From Mucilaginibacter myungsuensis (GTDB lineage: Bacteria; Bacteroidota; Bacteroidia; Sphingobacteriales; Sphingobacteriaceae), in NCBI RefSeq assembly GCF_015222005.1, contig NZ_JADFFL010000006.1, positions 124,001 through 188,000 of the forward strand: a DNA stretch of 64,000 nucleotides. Reading direction: 5' to 3'. Below the pieces are notes generated by a model. That model was not told the origin of the DNA, made no database searches, and saw only the letters and a list, made by a program, of their open reading frames with translations. The position numbers were made by a program, and so were the translations under genes. Below, one piece after another: positions 33,950 through 43,113 of this stretch; the first letter of the stretch is position 1; each line of letters starts with the position of its first letter.

Positions 33950-34561
33950 TTAAAGTGGTTTTTGCGTGCAAATAGTTTTTTTTGTGCGATGCAAAGTTAG
34001 GGGAATTACGCTGGATGTACCCGACAATTCGATCAAGGTATCCGAAGTTTTACTAACCTTAAAAAACTCCTGATAAGGCCCGCTGCGGAAGCAGGCGGTG
34101 TTGTCCTTAACATCATAATCTTTGGTAGCGAACTGTCCTTTTAAGAACAGCGTATCCTGCTTTTGGGCATAAGTACCGCGGATGAATTCGGTCCATTGGC
34201 CGTTCTTTACGCAGGTATCGCCTGTGAGGTTGGAACGGGTCTTGTTATTGATCTGGATAAAAAACGAATCACAATCGAACCTGACATGGTAACGATAACT
34301 GGTCAGTAGTTTTTGCTGCACCGCGCCGCTGTCCTGCAACCAGGTGCCTTGCAGGTGTGCTTCGCCTTTGCCTTGCAGGTTGGGGTTGAAGGAGCAGCTT
34401 GTTATCAGGCTAAAGGTGAAAGGTAAAAGGAGAAAGGTCAGAAGTCGGAAAGTCTGGAAGACCGAAAGTCCGAAAGTTTTTTTAAGACCGGCTGTCACCC
34501 TGAGCTTGTCGAAGGGCGACGTGCGCGGGGCATGGCCGATCTGCTTAGTCACCACTTTCAT
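33950..34561 (-). CDS. Lipoprotein with a repeat-derived N-terminus
   Basis: The certain part starts at the lipobox SLITSC and runs ~135 residues to the stop (GKGEAHLQGTWLQDSGAV ... WTEFIRGTYAQKQDTLFLKG), a beta-rich lipocalin-like pattern of unknown role. Upstream of it there is no clean start. The hydrophobic stretch RLLTFLLLPFTFSL is encoded by the GAAAGGTAAAAGG repeat, the preceding FGLSVFQTF by a CTTTCGGAC repeat, and the segment before that by the 110-base element at 34493. The ATG at 34561 lies inside that element; the frame is open back to 34765. The gene may have been invaded by repeats, with the start chosen here uncertain. Confidence 0.55.
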   Translation of the reverse strand: MKVVTKQIGHAPRTSPFDKLRVTAGLKKTFGLSVFQTFRLLTFLLLPFTFSLITSCSFNPNLQGKGEAHLQGTWLQDSGAVQQKLLTSYRYHVRFDCDSFFIQINNKTRSNLTGDTCVKNGQWTEFIRGTYAQKQDTLFLKGQFATKDYDVKDNTACFRSGPYQEFFKVSKTSDTLIELSGTSSVIPLTLHRTKKTICTQKPL

Positions 34562-34605
34562 AGTGTCAAGCCCACCGCACCATGGTTCGACAGGCTCACC
34601 ATGAC
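34493..34605. repeat. Dispersed GTCATGGTGAGC...GCTCAGG element, second long copy
   Basis: It is the inverse of the copy at 9491-9601, with matching internal blocks (CATGGTGCGG, ACTATG, GCAGATC, CCCGCGCACGTCGCCC). It supplies a start codon and the first codons of the frame assigned to the adjacent lipoprotein. Confidence 0.8.
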
Positions 34606-34624
34606 TCCCTTTAAAAACATAGGC

Positions 34625-34724
34625 CGTCGCCCTGAGCCTATCGCAGCGTAGAGCGCAATGGCCCTGCTCGCTATGCAAAACGCCGGAGGCCCTCGCGCCA
34701 TTCTTCGACAGGCTCAGCATGACA
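34625..34724. repeat. Related element, third variant
   Basis: It begins CGTCGCCCTGAGCCTATCG and ends TTCTTCGACAGGCTCAGC plus ATGAC. The ends resemble those of the 34493 copy but the middle differs. The gap 34562-34961 holds only this, the element at 34781 and a CCCTTTAGGGAGGG repeat; I see no gene in it. Confidence 0.7.
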
Positions 34725-34780
34725 TCCTTTATTATATCAACAAGATCACGGAGGGTATATCGCATGTACTACTGTCCTAA

Positions 34781-34907
34781 GTCGCGCTTCCCCGCTTAAG
34801 CGGGGTCAGGGGTGTGTCCTCAGTTAGCAAGGCCTTACAGAGGACACACCCCTAAGAAAGTTTCTGCAATGATGATCGACCTCTGCGTCCCCTCTCAAGA
34901 GGGGAAA
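34781..34907. repeat. MITE-like element of about 130 bases, copy 1
   Basis: The outer ends CCCCGCTTAAGCGGGG and CCCCTCTCAAGAGGGG are palindromes. Inside are GGGGTGTGTCCT and AGGACACACCCCTA, again inverted. The same order of blocks occurs at 44162-44292. Confidence 0.75.
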
Positions 34908-34961
34908 CATGGGCCAATACTATTTTTTTAAAGCCCTCCCTTTAGGGAGGGTTGGGAGGGT

Positions 34962-36359
34962 TTACTTCAAACTACCGATCATATCCTCTGGGCGAACCCA
35001 TTGGTCAAATTGCTCGTTGGTCAGTAACTCTAATTTTAAAGCGGCTTCGCGTAGCGACAGGCCGTCTTTCAAGGCGGTCTTAGCTATTTTGGCGGCGTTC
35101 TCGTAACCGATGTGCGGGTTAAGGGCGGTTACCAGCATCAGGGAATTTTCCAGGTGCTTTTTGATGCCCTCGTAATTAGGCTGAATGCCGGCCGCGCAAT
35201 GATCGTTGAACGATACGCAAGCATCGCCAATTAAACGCGCCGACTGCAAAAAGTTAGCTGCCATTACCGGTTTAAATACGTTCAACTCGTAATGGCCATT
35301 AGATCCGCCAATGCTGATGGCAACGTCGTTACCCATAACTTGGGCGGCAACCATGGTAACGGCCTCGTTCTGCGTAGGGTTAACTTTACCCGGCATAATA
35401 GATGATCCCGGTTCGTTATCTGGAATGTGGATCTCGCCAATGCCCGAACGCGGACCAGATGCCAGCATGCGGATATCGTTAGCGATCTTCATCAACGATA
35501 CCGCGATCTGCTTCAACGCGCCGTGTGTCTCAACGATAGCATCGTGAGCGGCAAGAGCCTCAAATTTATTTTCGGCAGTGATGAACGGCAGGTTAGTGAA
35601 TTTGGCGATATAATCAGCAACCAAAACATCATAACCTTTCGGGGTGTTGATACCGGTACCAACTGCAGTACCACCTAAAGCCAACTCAGATAAGTGGGCC
35701 AAAGTATTATTTAAAGCACGCAGGCCATGATCCAGTTGAGAAACATAACCCGAGAACTCCTGACCCAAGGTAAGCGGCGTAGCATCCATCAGGTGGGTAC
35801 GGCCGATCTTTACCACGCTCTTGAATTCTTCAGATTTTGCCTTTAAAGTATCGCGCAGTTTGGTCACACCCGGGATAGTTACATCCACCAGGATCTTGTA
35901 AGCCGCGATGTGCATAGCAGTAGGGTAAGTATCGTTTGATGATTGTGACTTGTTCACGTCATCATTCGGGTGGATGAAGGTCTTGCCTTCGCCCAGTTTA
36001 TTGCCTTGTAACACATGCGAGCGGTTAGCCACCACCTCGTTCACGTTCATGTTAGATTGTGTGCCTGAACCGGTCTGCCAGATCACCAACGGGAATTCGC
36101 TTGCCAGTCCACCGGCTAATATCTCGTCGCATACTTGAGCGATCAGGTCGCGTTTCTCGGCAGTTAGTACGCCAAGATCGGTATTGGTATAAGCGGCCGC
36201 TTTTTTAAGGTAAGCAAAAGCCTCAATGATCTCTACCGGCATACTTGCCTCGGGACCGATCTTAAAATTGTTACGGCTACGCTGTGTTTGCGCGCCCCAG
36301 TATTTGTCGGCAGGTACTTGTACCTCGCCCATGGTATCGTGTTCTATCCTGAAACTCAT
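34962..36359 (-). CDS. fumC: Class II fumarate hydratase
   Basis: Converts fumarate and malate in the citric acid cycle; the class II enzyme is an iron-free homotetramer. Landmarks: [21 protein letters not shown] at the start, [37 protein letters not shown], and the superfamily signature [15 protein letters not shown]. Length is 465 residues, normal. A TAACTTTG box lies at 36384-36377 on the minus strand, 18 bases before the ATG. A GAAAGGT repeat stands just upstream. Confidence 0.97.
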   Translation of the reverse strand: MSFRIEHDTMGEVQVPADKYWGAQTQRSRNNFKIGPEASMPVEIIEAFAYLKKAAAYTNTDLGVLTAEKRDLIAQVCDEILAGGLASEFPLVIWQTGSGTQSNMNVNEVVANRSHVLQGNKLGEGKTFIHPNDDVNKSQSSNDTYPTAMHIAAYKILVDVTIPGVTKLRDTLKAKSEEFKSVVKIGRTHLMDATPLTLGQEFSGYVSQLDHGLRALNNTLAHLSELALGGTAVGTGINTPKGYDVLVADYIAKFTNLPFITAENKFEALAAHDAIVETHGALKQIAVSLMKIANDIRMLASGPRSGIGEIHIPDNEPGSSIMPGKVNPTQNEAVTMVAAQVMGNDVAISIGGSNGHYELNVFKPVMAANFLQSARLIGDACVSFNDHCAAGIQPNYEGIKKHLENSLMLVTALNPHIGYENAAKIAKTALKDGLSLREAALKLELLTNEQFDQWVRPEDMIGSLK

Positions 36360-36517
36360 GGTTTTTTATTTTGCGCCAAAGTTAGTTTATTGAGGCGAAA
36401 GGTAAAAGGTTAAAGGCGAAAGGTTGCCCCCACTTATCCTAAGGCACCTTATCCTAATAAGAACGAAACATTAAACAATAGCCATTGTTGCTCAAATACA
36501 CATTCAGACAAGCACAC

Positions 36518-36865
36518 ATGATCCAAACAGAGATAATTGAACTGACCAAAGCCAACGGCACTACAGCATACATAAAAGCCGAACCAGAATACGAGAACGA
36601 TGGCCAAGGCCAATATTTTAATAATGCCTACCAACTGTACACTACCGACGAGGCCGGTCATTTACATTTTACTACCATGGGTATCTCGCCCGAAATCGGA
36701 GAGAACACACCCGTCCAAAAAGATGTTGATAACGCCGATCACATTGGCCACCTCACCTTCGACCAGTATACCGAGCCACAATGGAAATATTTTGGGGAAT
36801 ACCTGACCGACGACGAACGAGAGCAACTGATAGCGCATTTACAGGCCAAAGGTGATGTATCTTAA
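36518..36865 (+). CDS. Hypothetical protein, 115 residues
   Basis: A small acidic cytosolic protein with no family I recognise. It combines beta-type sequence (IQTEIIELTKANGTTAYIKA) with a helical C-terminus (EYLTDDEREQLIAHLQAKGD). The frame is open from 36485, but the first ATG at 36518 is a natural start. It precedes another small hypothetical by 20 bases, and the two probably share a message. Confidence 0.65.
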   Translation: MIQTEIIELTKANGTTAYIKAEPEYENDGQGQYFNNAYQLYTTDEAGHLHFTTMGISPEIGENTPVQKDVDNADHIGHLTFDQYTEPQWKYFGEYLTDDEREQLIAHLQAKGDVS

Positions 36866-36885
36866 AACCCTTGAAAATAATTAAC

Positions 36886-37095
36886 ATGGCAACTGACCAA
36901 TTTGCAGAAGGCTTCGCGCCAAGGGCGGTCGACCTGATCATTAGCGAATTTAATGATAAGCTGAACGACCGATTTTTATCAGAGACCAACCACGACAGTA
37001 AACTTGTGACGGTAGCAAAGATCCCGGATGGTGATAAAGAAGAGCTGACAAGGTTGGTGACGGATCAGGGGTATGAGGTGTCGTATGTTGACTGA
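36886..37095 (+). CDS. Hypothetical protein, 69 residues
   Basis: Unrecognised small protein (MATDQFAEGFAPRAVDLIIS ... VTDQGYEVSYVD). The start at the second ATG (36886) is preferred over one 15 bases upstream, because the preceding residues KIIN are not needed and overlap the tight spacer. No membrane segment. Alternating charged and hydrophobic residues suggest a compact alpha/beta fold. Confidence 0.6.
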   Translation: MATDQFAEGFAPRAVDLIISEFNDKLNDRFLSETNHDSKLVTVAKIPDGDKEELTRLVTDQGYEVSYVD

Positions 37096-37273
37096 TGGCG
37101 AGTAATTATGTCCATACGTTATCTCCGTTGTTGTCCAAGTGATCCAAAATCAGAGACTTTGAATATTGACAGAAAGGGAAAAGGACAAGTTGGTCGGTGT
37201 TGATGTATTTTTGCATTCGAGCATAAAAGGTTTATTCTGATCAAAAAAATATAAATTTGAACATCGCACGCAA

Positions 37274-37915
37274 ATGAAAGATGTCAAATATGAATTACAA
37301 AATATCATTTTCAGAGATGAACAAGCTGGCGCAGCAAGTCAACTCAAACAAACCCAAAATTTCCTTAGACGACATGCGAAAACAAGTGTCGATGCTAAAG
37401 AACAGCAGCAGCTCAAAAGTAAAGAAGCAGAAGTAATTTTAGCTTTTGCGCAACAGCATGGCCTGATATACGAGCCACCTATTCTTGAAGTTGACTTTAT
37501 AGGCGAAGGTGCTGAACAGCGTGTTTACAAACTTAATGACACCCAGGTCGTCAAAACCAACGGTGGTATTTTTTATGAAAGTTGGCTGGACTACTTCAAC
37601 AGTCTGCTTATCCACAATTACTTCTTCCCTGCAACCGCCTATTCATTTCTTGGTTTTAAATTGATCATTGGCGAATTGCATTCAGTAATTAAACAAGAAT
37701 TTATCATAACTTCCGAAGAAACGGATCTTAACTACGTAAAAGAATTTCTTCTTTATAACGGTTTCGAGAACGTTCGTAACAACGATTATATCAACAGAGA
37801 ACTTGGTTTGATATTAGAAGATCTGCACGATGAAAACGTGCTATCAAACAATGGCATACTTTTCTTTATTGATACGGTATTCTTTTTAACGGATAAATTT
37901 TATTCTGGGAAATAG
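37274..37915 (+). CDS. Putative polyvalent-type protein kinase domain protein
   Basis: A 213-residue protein that resembles the polyvalent protein kinase domain described from phage and conjugative-element proteins. A helical N-terminus (about 1-65, Gln/Lys-rich) precedes a glycine loop (IGEGAEQRVYKL, near residue 78) and a possible ATP-binding Lys (VVKTN). LILEDLHDENVL then resembles the HxD/N catalytic loop, and FFIDTVF the metal-binding Asp. The motifs are present but unusually spaced, so activity is plausible, not certain. Base composition is clearly more A/T-rich than in neighbours, suggesting transfer. It has a TAAATTTG box at 37252-37259 and stands alone. Confidence 0.7.
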   Translation: MKDVKYELQNIIFRDEQAGAASQLKQTQNFLRRHAKTSVDAKEQQQLKSKEAEVILAFAQQHGLIYEPPILEVDFIGEGAEQRVYKLNDTQVVKTNGGIFYESWLDYFNSLLIHNYFFPATAYSFLGFKLIIGELHSVIKQEFIITSEETDLNYVKEFLLYNGFENVRNNDYINRELGLILEDLHDENVLSNNGILFFIDTVFFLTDKFYSGK

Positions 37916-38035
37916 AACTATAAAGCCTTGCTTCCTCATTTAAAAACAAAGGAGAGCTATCAAAAAACCGACCATCATAGACCGGGGCTTGGTCCTATTG
38001 ATTATCGTGATTAATGGCCGGACAGATATCCCTCC

Positions 38036-39604
38036 TTAATTCCTACTAATACTACCCCCAACCTGCGTCAACACATTAGTAGTGGTGAACGTTGTCGACG
38101 TTTTGGTTGCCTTATTGTAAGTCCCCGTCAGGTACAAGCCGTTAAAGTTGGTGCCGCCGGTCACAGTGCCGCCGGTGTAAACGGTATAGGTTGTGTTAGC
38201 TATCAGTTTGCTGCTGGCGTAGATCAATGTCGAGTAAGCCTTAGGAGCCAGGAACGTCAGCGCTTCGGTACCGTCCGCAGCCTCAATGTGGACGATGGTA
38301 TTGGCCGCGCCGCTGCCCATCACTACCGAACGGATGGTTGATGTGGTGCTCGGTCCGCTGGTAGCACCTGCTATGCCGATCACCGTCCCGCCGGTGATCT
38401 TAAAGGCGCGGGCATCGCAATCAAAACTGGCTTCGGGCTGGTTAGCGCCAATGGCTACCGTTGTTCCTCCCGTAATGGTGATCGTTCCGTTAGAGTCTAT
38501 CGCATCGTTATTGTTGGCGTAGCAGTAGAGGCTGCCGCCGTTAATGTAAATGGCTTTGGCGGCATTAATGCCGTCATCATAAGTATTAGCGGTGATGGTG
38601 CCCTTGTTAATGGTCATTACGCCCTTGCTTTCTATGCCCTCGCCTTGGGTGGTTTTAATGGTGATCGTTCCGCCGTTAATGTTCACATAAGGTACGATGG
38701 TTGCATCCGTACCTTCGTATGATGCGGCGATGCCGTCATCGACAGTGTTCAGCGTCAATGTGCCATCGTTAATGATCACGTGGCCTTCTTCCGCTTCAAT
38801 GCCGTCGCTTTTAGCGGTGATGGCAATGGTGCCACCGTCCACAATTACCGCGTCGTTGGTGTGGATGCCGTCAGTAGCGGCAGCAGATATGCTGATATTA
38901 CCGCTGATGATACGGATATAGTCATCGCTGGCTATGCCGTGCTTCACGTTCCCTTTAACCGTCAACGCTCCGGTGCCTACGAAGATCAGCTGCCCTTCGC
39001 TAAAGATGGTGCCTTTTTGGTCCTCGGTAGATGTGGCGTAGCTGGTGCCGTCGGTGAGGCTGTTAGTGCTGCCGGCGGTCAACTCAATGAACGCGCGTTT
39101 TGATGATTGTATATTCAGCGCCGGGCCATCGTTATTGGTGATGTTGGCGTTGTTCAGTGTCACCTTAAATTTCTTTTCGCTATAGATCTTTACCGAACCG
39201 TTGGTGGTAGTGCCGGTGATCTGATAGTCGACGCCGGTAGCGGTGGAGTTCACCACCACATCGCCATTGCTTTGAGTGATGGTCACGGTTGATGTAAGCG
39301 GATTAGTGATCGTAATGGTCGAACCCAAATTGATGATCACCGCGCTGCCAAAAGTAGAGTTGGCGATCAGGTCATCTACATTAGCGCCCACCTCGGTCGA
39401 CCCTTCGGCGGTGCCGACGGTTGCCGATGCCGCTACAATAGCCGATGTCCCGGTGGTGGCAGTACCGCCTGTATTAGTGTCTGTCGATGAATTATTATTT
39501 GTGGTGGTGTCTTTACGGCAGCCGGTCAGTATCATAGCAAAGGCCATGGTCAGCGCCATTGTTTTTAGGATAAGGTTGTGGTTCGTTGTTCCGGTCTTGC
39601 TCAT
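38036..39604 (-). CDS. Cthe_2159-type carbohydrate-binding lipoprotein (beta-helix)
   Basis: A 522-residue surface lipoprotein. The lipobox is MILTGC at residue ~29, followed by a Thr/Asn/Ser-rich linker. The main part has the repeating pattern of a right-handed parallel beta helix ([52 protein letters not shown]), with repeated DGI and GI(E/A) turns. This matches Cthe_2159 proteins, which bind polygalacturonate or cellulose with calcium. Polysaccharide binding is thus likely; the ligand is unknown. A TATCTTTG box is at 39637-39630. Confidence 0.88.
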   Translation of the reverse strand: MSKTGTTNHNLILKTMALTMAFAMILTGCRKDTTTNNNSSTDTNTGGTATTGTSAIVAASATVGTAEGSTEVGANVDDLIANSTFGSAVIINLGSTITITNPLTSTVTITQSNGDVVVNSTATGVDYQITGTTTNGSVKIYSEKKFKVTLNNANITNNDGPALNIQSSKRAFIELTAGSTNSLTDGTSYATSTEDQKGTIFSEGQLIFVGTGALTVKGNVKHGIASDDYIRIISGNISISAAATDGIHTNDAVIVDGGTIAITAKSDGIEAEEGHVIINDGTLTLNTVDDGIAASYEGTDATIVPYVNINGGTITIKTTQGEGIESKGVMTINKGTITANTYDDGINAAKAIYINGGSLYCYANNNDAIDSNGTITITGGTTVAIGANQPEASFDCDARAFKITGGTVIGIAGATSGPSTTSTIRSVVMGSGAANTIVHIEAADGTEALTFLAPKAYSTLIYASSKLIANTTYTVYTGGTVTGGTNFNGLYLTGTYNKATKTSTTFTTTNVLTQVGGSISRN

Positions 39605-39771
39605 CTTTATGTTTTCGGGTTATTATGATCAAAGATAGCGGGCTTAACATAAAGATAATATTTGTATCGATGGTTAAGGGCATCGTATCGACGAATGGCG
39701 CATTCTAAAAGAAAATAGTTAACAAGCACATCCTAAAAACCATTAGCTTTGATAACATCAACCAAATAACC

Positions 39772-40212
39772 ATGCACATCATCCCTAAAAGAATTTCCAC
39801 CGTAGCGTTGCTAAGCTTATTGCTGATCGGCTCGGCAATATCAACTGCATCTGCAAAACCAGTCTTTAAAAGTGACCCTACCGACGAATTGAAGATACGC
39901 GAGGTGTTGGTGAGTCAGCAATTGTTCGTTACCAAATTTTCGCCTGCCAAAGGTAAAGCATCGAAAGGCAAAAAGCTTGTCAACTTCAGCGCCGAGCTAA
40001 AGGGCGTTTTTATGGTGGTGTATATGGATAACGATACCACCTACACCGTCACCGACTGGATCAGGTGCCCCGAAGCAGGTTGCCCGGCTATGAAGACCTA
40101 CAATTACGGCACGGCCGAGTATCGTAAGCTGGATACCATGATCACCATATCAAAAAAGAACAGCGTGGCTTTGCAAAAGAGATTTGCGGGGTTAGTGGCG
40201 AGTAAACGGTAG
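39772..40212 (+). CDS. Small exported protein, unknown
   Basis: A 146-residue protein with a signal peptide (TVALLSLLLIGSAISTASA, cleavage before KPVF). The mature part holds a Lys-rich segment (SPAKGKASKGKK) and two Cys in IRCPEAGCPAMKTYNYGTAE that may form a disulfide or bind metal. No family recognised. A TAGCTTTG box lies at 39744-39751, 20 bases before the ATG. The 115 bases after the stop hold only A-rich inverted GCG/CGC pieces (near 40250-40320). Confidence 0.7.
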   Translation: MHIIPKRISTVALLSLLLIGSAISTASAKPVFKSDPTDELKIREVLVSQQLFVTKFSPAKGKASKGKKLVNFSAELKGVFMVVYMDNDTTYTVTDWIRCPEAGCPAMKTYNYGTAEYRKLDTMITISKKNSVALQKRFAGLVASKR

Positions 40213-40327
40213 AAATGTTAAGCATCCGCAACCTATCAGTTGCGCGTTTTGCAAAAATTTTCAAACCGCGAAAAAACGCATCAAAACGCATCTTTTTTGA
40301 TCAAAAAGCGCGCTTTTTCAAATACGT

Positions 40328-40864
40328 TTAAAAGTTGTTCTTCCACATCATACTCTCTACCGGGCGGGTGGTAGGGTTGTTGTATTTGGCGTTGCCTTTG
40401 CTGTTATACATGGTCTCGATATCGCCCTCCACGGCAAAATAGATCAGCTGACCAATGGGCATACCGGCGTAAATGCGCACAGGTTGGGCGCAGGATATCT
40501 CCAATGTCCAGGTGTTGCAAAAGCCAACGTCGCCTTTACCGGCAGTCGCATGGATATCTATACCAAGGCGGCCCGTGCTCGATTTGCCTTCTAAGAACGG
40601 GACGTGTTTGTGGGTTTCGGTGTATTCCAGCGTCACGCCTAAGTATAATACGCCGGGTTGCAGTATAAAACCTTCTTTAGGTATCTCGAACGAGTCGATC
40701 TCGTTATGCACTCTGGCATCCAAAACACGGCTGCGATAATTGGCCAGATACTTGCCCAAATGCACATCGTAAGAGTTGGTACCCAGGCACTCGCGCTTAA
40801 AGGGTTCGATAATGATATTGCCCTTTTCTATTTCCTCTAAAATGCGCTTGTCCGATAAGATCAT
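40328..40864 (-). CDS. dcd: dCTP deaminase
   Basis: Deaminates dCTP to dUTP, feeding dTMP synthesis. A 178-residue trimeric dUTPase-fold enzyme: LGTNSYDVHLGKYLANY near the start, FLEGKSSTGRLGIDIHATAG in the phosphate and base site, and the catalytic Glu in GFCNTWTLEISC. The C-terminal part is YAGMPIGQLIYFAVEG and later KYNNPTTRP. It diverges from the PPTase gene, and the shared upstream region holds a CCTGTGC/GCACAGG inverted pair. Confidence 0.95.
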   Translation of the reverse strand: MILSDKRILEEIEKGNIIIEPFKRECLGTNSYDVHLGKYLANYRSRVLDARVHNEIDSFEIPKEGFILQPGVLYLGVTLEYTETHKHVPFLEGKSSTGRLGIDIHATAGKGDVGFCNTWTLEISCAQPVRIYAGMPIGQLIYFAVEGDIETMYNSKGNAKYNNPTTRPVESMMWKNNF

Positions 40865-40868
40865 ATTC

Positions 40869-40918
40869 CCTGTGCTGAGTGGACTAAATTATAATTATTT
40901 GGAGTAATTTTGCACAGG
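40869..40918. promoter_or_regulatory. Inverted repeat in the dcd/PPTase divergent promoter region
   Basis: CCTGTGC (40869-40875) and GCACAGG (40912-40918) frame 36 A/T-rich bases that contain a TAATTTTG box (40905-40912) directed at the PPTase gene. A shared operator is possible but rests on 7-base arms only. Confidence 0.35.
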
Positions 40919-40935
40919 TTTTTGCAATTTAGAAT

Positions 40936-41580
40936 ATGGCCATAGCGTTCACTAAGCAGGTTGATGACGATACCGAATTCGCCCTCTGGAAAATAGAAGA
41001 GGACGCCGAGGACCTGTACGCCCAATTACAGCTGGACGAGGATGAAAAAGCGGCTGTAGAACAATTGCGCAACGGCAAGCGGCACCTGCATTGGCTGGCT
41101 GTACGCGTGTTACTGCGCACAATGCTAAAGACCGAAGAGTACATTGATTGTAAAGTAGATAGTCACGGCAAACCTTACCTGGTGAACCTGCCGCATAAGA
41201 TATCCCTGAGCCATTCTTTCGACTATGCCGCCGTAATGATCAGCAAGAGCGGACAGGTAGGTATAGATATTGAGCAGATCCAAGAAAAGGTAGAGCGCAT
41301 TGCCCCCCGCTTTCTGAACCCGGATGAGCTGGCATTTGCCCTGGCCGATCCGCAAAAAGTTAATAATCTGTACGCCTGCTGGTGCGCCAAGGAGGCTGTC
41401 TATAAGTGTCACGGGCAAAAAGAGGTGTCGTTTTTAGATAATATTAGCTTAAGCCCGTTCACGGTTAAGGCAGAGGGTAGTTTGCAGGCGGCCTTGGATA
41501 AGGATGCCCTGCATTTACGCTACAGGGTAGATTACCTGCAATACGAAGATTACATGATCGGCTACGTTAAAGGAGCATAA
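40936..41580 (+). CDS. 4'-phosphopantetheinyl transferase (Sfp-type)
   Basis: Transfers phosphopantetheine from CoA to a carrier protein serine. A 214-residue Sfp/EntD-like enzyme: the magnesium-binding Asp/Glu lie in GIDIEQIQEKV, with the second motif WCAKEAVYKCHG. The acceptor is probably the fatty-acid acyl carrier protein, since the neighbour lipB also works with acyl-ACP and no AcpS or NRPS gene is nearby. It begins an operon with lipB and an SGNH hydrolase. Confidence 0.92.
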   Translation: MAIAFTKQVDDDTEFALWKIEEDAEDLYAQLQLDEDEKAAVEQLRNGKRHLHWLAVRVLLRTMLKTEEYIDCKVDSHGKPYLVNLPHKISLSHSFDYAAVMISKSGQVGIDIEQIQEKVERIAPRFLNPDELAFALADPQKVNNLYACWCAKEAVYKCHGQKEVSFLDNISLSPFTVKAEGSLQAALDKDALHLRYRVDYLQYEDYMIGYVKGA

Positions 41581-41581
41581 A

Positions 41582-42310
41582 ATGAAGAACAAGAGAGTAC
41601 AGTTTGCCGATTGGGGACTGATCGATTATAAAGAAGCCTGGGATCAACAGGAAGCCATTTTTAGCGAAAGCGTTAACCTGAAGATAGCCATCCGCAATAA
41701 CCAGTTGGCCTTGCCCGATGGCGAACCTGCGGAGGATGTGCTGACACCTAACTATCTTGTTTTTTGCGAACACCCGCATGTTTACACCTTAGGCAAAAGC
41801 GGCGACGCCAGTAATTTGCTGCTGGATGAGCAAGGGCTTATAGACAAGCAAGCTACTTATTACCTGATCAACCGGGGCGGCGATATCACCTACCACGGTC
41901 CGGGCCAGGTAGTTGGTTACCCGATATTAGATCTGGATAACTTTTTTACCGATATCCATAAATACCTGCGCACGCTGGAAGAAGCCGTGATCCTCACCCT
42001 GGCCGATTACGGACTTACTGCCGGCCGTTACAACGGCTACACCGGTGTATGGTTCGATGCAGATAAGCCTACTGCACGTAAGATCTGCGCTATGGGCGTG
42101 CGTTGCAGCCGCTGGGTCACCATGCATGGTTTCGCGTTTAACGTAAAACCCGATCTGGATTACTTTAAGAACATCGTGCCTTGCGGGATAGATGATAAGG
42201 CCGTGACCTCGCTCGAAGCGGAGCTGGGCCGAAAAGTTGATATTGAAGAAGTTAAAGAAAACCTTTTGCATCATATATCCGTACTTTTTGGTATGGAGAT
42301 GATAAGATGA
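41582..42310 (+). CDS. lipB: Octanoyl-[acyl-carrier-protein]:protein N-octanoyltransferase
   Basis: Moves octanoate from ACP to lipoyl domains, the first step of lipoate synthesis. Landmarks: VFCEHPHVYTLGKSGD, RGGDITYHGPGQVVGYPILDL, the catalytic Lys in RKICAMGVRCSRW and the catalytic Cys in NIVPCGIDDKAVTSLEAELG. Length is 242 residues, normal. It starts 1 base after the PPTase stop and its own stop overlaps the next start by 4 bases (ATGA). The coupling to a carrier-protein activating enzyme makes metabolic sense. Confidence 0.96.
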   Translation: MKNKRVQFADWGLIDYKEAWDQQEAIFSESVNLKIAIRNNQLALPDGEPAEDVLTPNYLVFCEHPHVYTLGKSGDASNLLLDEQGLIDKQATYYLINRGGDITYHGPGQVVGYPILDLDNFFTDIHKYLRTLEEAVILTLADYGLTAGRYNGYTGVWFDADKPTARKICAMGVRCSRWVTMHGFAFNVKPDLDYFKNIVPCGIDDKAVTSLEAELGRKVDIEEVKENLLHHISVLFGMEMIR

Positions 42311-43101
42311 GGGTTCTTTGGATATTAATTACAGTTATAACATTAACGGCTTGCAAAAAAAGCACTACCCCGCAACCCGTGGCAGTGACCGATACTACTA
42401 AAACCACCACGAAGCCCGATACTACAACTACGACCCCGCCTGTGACACCGCCATACTTACCCCCACCTGTACGCCCGCCGTCGCCGCAACCACCTGCAGC
42501 GGTCAGTTACATTGCCCTAGGCGACTCATATACCAAAGGAGAAGCTATCCCTACAGAAGACTCTTTCCCTTACCAGTTAGCGGCTTTGTTAGGTAAAGAC
42601 TACGGCCTGCAAAAGCCACTGGTGATAGCCCAGACCGGCTGGACCAGCGACGAATTGATCTATCAGATAAACGCCAGTGGCTATATCACGGTTAAGTACG
42701 AGATCGTTACGCTGCTCATTGGCGTTAATGATCAGTACCGCGGTATCAGTAAAGACGAATATCGTAAGAACTTTATCCATTTGGTTAACCAGGCACTGGA
42801 TCATGCAAGCGGCAGGCCTAAGCGTGTATTTGTGATATCGATACCGGATTACGGCGTAACTCCATTTGCTAACGGACAAGGTGCACGTATTGGTGCCGAA
42901 ATAGATCAGTTCAATGCGATCAATAAAGAGGAGAGTGATAAAGCCGGTGTCAATTACATCAACATCACCCCCATATCAAAACAGGCCGCAACAGACCAAA
43001 CGCTGACCGCTAACGACGGCCTGCACCCGTCAGCCAAAATGTACACGGAGTGGGTCAAGCTGCTTGCGCCGAGGGTGGTTGAGCAGATCAAAGTCCCGTA
43101 A
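42307..43101 (+). CDS. SGNH/GDSL hydrolase lipoprotein
   Basis: A 264-residue esterase-like protein. The lipobox TLTAC is at residue ~16, followed by a Thr-rich then Pro-rich linker (about 20-65) that would hold the enzyme away from the membrane. The catalytic Ser is in ALGDSYTKG, Gly/Asn in LLIGVNDQYRG, and Asp/His in ANDGLHPSAKMY, so the full SGNH set is there. The substrate, such as an acetylated sugar or a lipid, is unknown. Translation is coupled to lipB by a 4-base overlap. Confidence 0.9.
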   Translation: MRVLWILITVITLTACKKSTTPQPVAVTDTTKTTTKPDTTTTTPPVTPPYLPPPVRPPSPQPPAAVSYIALGDSYTKGEAIPTEDSFPYQLAALLGKDYGLQKPLVIAQTGWTSDELIYQINASGYITVKYEIVTLLIGVNDQYRGISKDEYRKNFIHLVNQALDHASGRPKRVFVISIPDYGVTPFANGQGARIGAEIDQFNAINKEESDKAGVNYINITPISKQAATDQTLTANDGLHPSAKMYTEWVKLLAPRVVEQIKVP

Positions 43102-43113
43102 GGTGATCTCTGT

